Below are positions 63,539 through 64,000 of a stretch of DNA of 64,000 nt, piece by piece; positions within the stretch are counted from its first letter, which is position 1, and the number at the start of each line of letters is the position of its first letter. The position numbers were made by a program, and so were the translations under genes. The notes under the pieces are model-generated. The model searched no databases. It had not been told where the DNA came from and saw nothing but the letters and a program-made list of their open reading frames with translations. The stretch is from Paenibacillus lutimineralis. Its GTDB lineage: Bacteria > Bacillota > Bacilli > Paenibacillales > Paenibacillaceae. The DNA is taken from NCBI RefSeq assembly GCF_003991425.1, contig NZ_CP034346.1, forward strand, positions 2,827,501 to 2,891,500. Direction: 5' to 3'.

Positions 63539-64000
63539 ATGTATCCAACGAAGCAGCAACTGGATAATTATGCGGAGCTTGCCGTTAAAGTAGGGGTTAA
63601 TGTTCAGCCCGGTCAAACGGTAGTTGTCATGGCACCTGTTACGGCTGCCGACTTGGTTCGGTTAATTACGCTCCATGCGTATAAAGCGGGTGCTCATAAT
63701 GTCTATGTTGAGTACAATGACGATCAACTGTCCAAAATTAAATATCATCATGCACCGGAAGAGGTATTCTCCGAATATCCAGAATGGCGTGCGAAAGCGA
63801 TGGAGGAATATGCGGAAAAGGGAGCAGCCTTTATCCAGATTTACTCTCCGGATCCGGATTTGTTGAACAGCGTTGAGCCTGCACGGATCGCCACCGCTGC
63901 CAAGACGGCTGCCACTGCGCTAAACAAGTACCGCAGTTATTTGATGGCCCACCATAACGCATGGACGCTAATCTCTTATGCTACCCCTGAATGGGCAAGC
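63539..64000 (+). CDS. M29-family aminopeptidase, N-terminal part
   Basis: The frame is open from ATG 63539 to the window end (154 codons), so the gene is cut. The translation MYPTKQQLDNYAELAVKVG, then VNVQPGQTVVVMAPVTAADL, KAGAHNVYVEYNDDQLSK and YAEKGAAFIQIYSPDPDLL is the N-terminal domain of AmpS/PepS-type thermophilic metalloaminopeptidases (about 410 residues). The metal ligands lie further downstream. GGGGG (63527-63531) suits ATG 63539 better than ATG 63533. It cleaves N-terminal residues from peptides in the cytoplasm. Confidence 0.9.
   Translation, partial: MYPTKQQLDNYAELAVKVGVNVQPGQTVVVMAPVTAADLVRLITLHAYKAGAHNVYVEYNDDQLSKIKYHHAPEEVFSEYPEWRAKAMEEYAEKGAAFIQIYSPDPDLLNSVEPARIATAAKTAATALNKYRSYLMAHHNAWTLISYATPEWAS

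Overview
The window looks like chromosomal DNA of a low-to-moderate GC Bacillota, most likely a Paenibacillus or close relative (inferred from gene content and style, not from a marker gene). Signs are strong AGGAGG-type ribosome binding sites, frequent TTG/GTG starts, near-consensus sigma-A promoters, lipoprotein-type binding proteins, Btr-like AraC regulators fused to a siderophore-binding domain, an mtlA-mtlR-mtlF-mtlD operon and intergenic inverted-repeat elements. No rRNA, tRNA, CRISPR array, transposase or phage gene was seen.

Layout. 1-6250: Fur-controlled metallophore locus (MFS permease, 5'-truncated binding protein, two ABC half-transporters of the IrtA/IrtB-YbtP/YbtQ type, TetR regulator). 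6433-9858: oleate hydratase, then a TetR-alpha/beta hydrolase pair. 9954-13179: second iron locus (perfect Fur palindrome, AraC-binding-protein fusion regulator, lipoprotein, siderophore esterase). 13363-16804: NhaC-type antiporter, then MarR regulator plus MFS exporter. 16801-16986: inverted-repeat element. 17005-20548: small secreted protein, Old Yellow Enzyme with a divergent HxlR regulator, GH8 exo-oligoxylanase. 20660-28250: mannitol PTS operon that also encodes its own Enzyme I and HPr. 28330-36633: third iron locus (two lipoproteins, a full Btr-like regulator, two FecCD permeases, a frameshifted ABC exporter and the relic of its partner). 36936-39105: polar amino-acid (glutamine-type) ABC transporter. 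39302-44542: VanW protein and two tandem chemoreceptors with homogenised signalling domains. 44623-46768: MarR plus MFS. 46846-54015: secreted CYTH-like protein, LysR regulator and a divergent ABC importer operon ending in a beta-CASP metallo-beta-lactamase protein. 54319-60247: polysaccharide operon (GT2, acyltransferase-3, GH18), a second repeat type, and a two-component system with a frameshifted response regulator. 60461-64000: alpha/beta hydrolase, GNAT, DUF1835 protein, a second copy of the inverted-repeat element and the start of an M29 aminopeptidase.

How the genes work together. Three iron loci share Fur boxes; the AraC-type regulators carry a cytoplasmic copy of a siderophore-binding domain and probably switch on the neighbouring uptake genes when loaded siderophore is present. 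No FecE/FhuC-type ATPase lies in the window, so the FecCD permease pair must borrow one. The mannitol operon carries the whole phosphorelay from PEP to mannitol plus the PRD activator and the dehydrogenase. Small regulator-effector pairs (TetR, two MarR, HxlR, LysR) each have recognisable palindromes in the adjoining intergenic DNA.

The most unusual items are two copies of a ~185-bp intergenic element with four 24-bp motifs in fixed geometry, a separate ~170-bp element with terminal inverted repeats, the regulator whose sensor domain is a paralogue of the lipoprotein next to it, the nuclease-like beta-CASP protein inside an ABC-importer operon, and the GT2/acyltransferase/GH18 operon.
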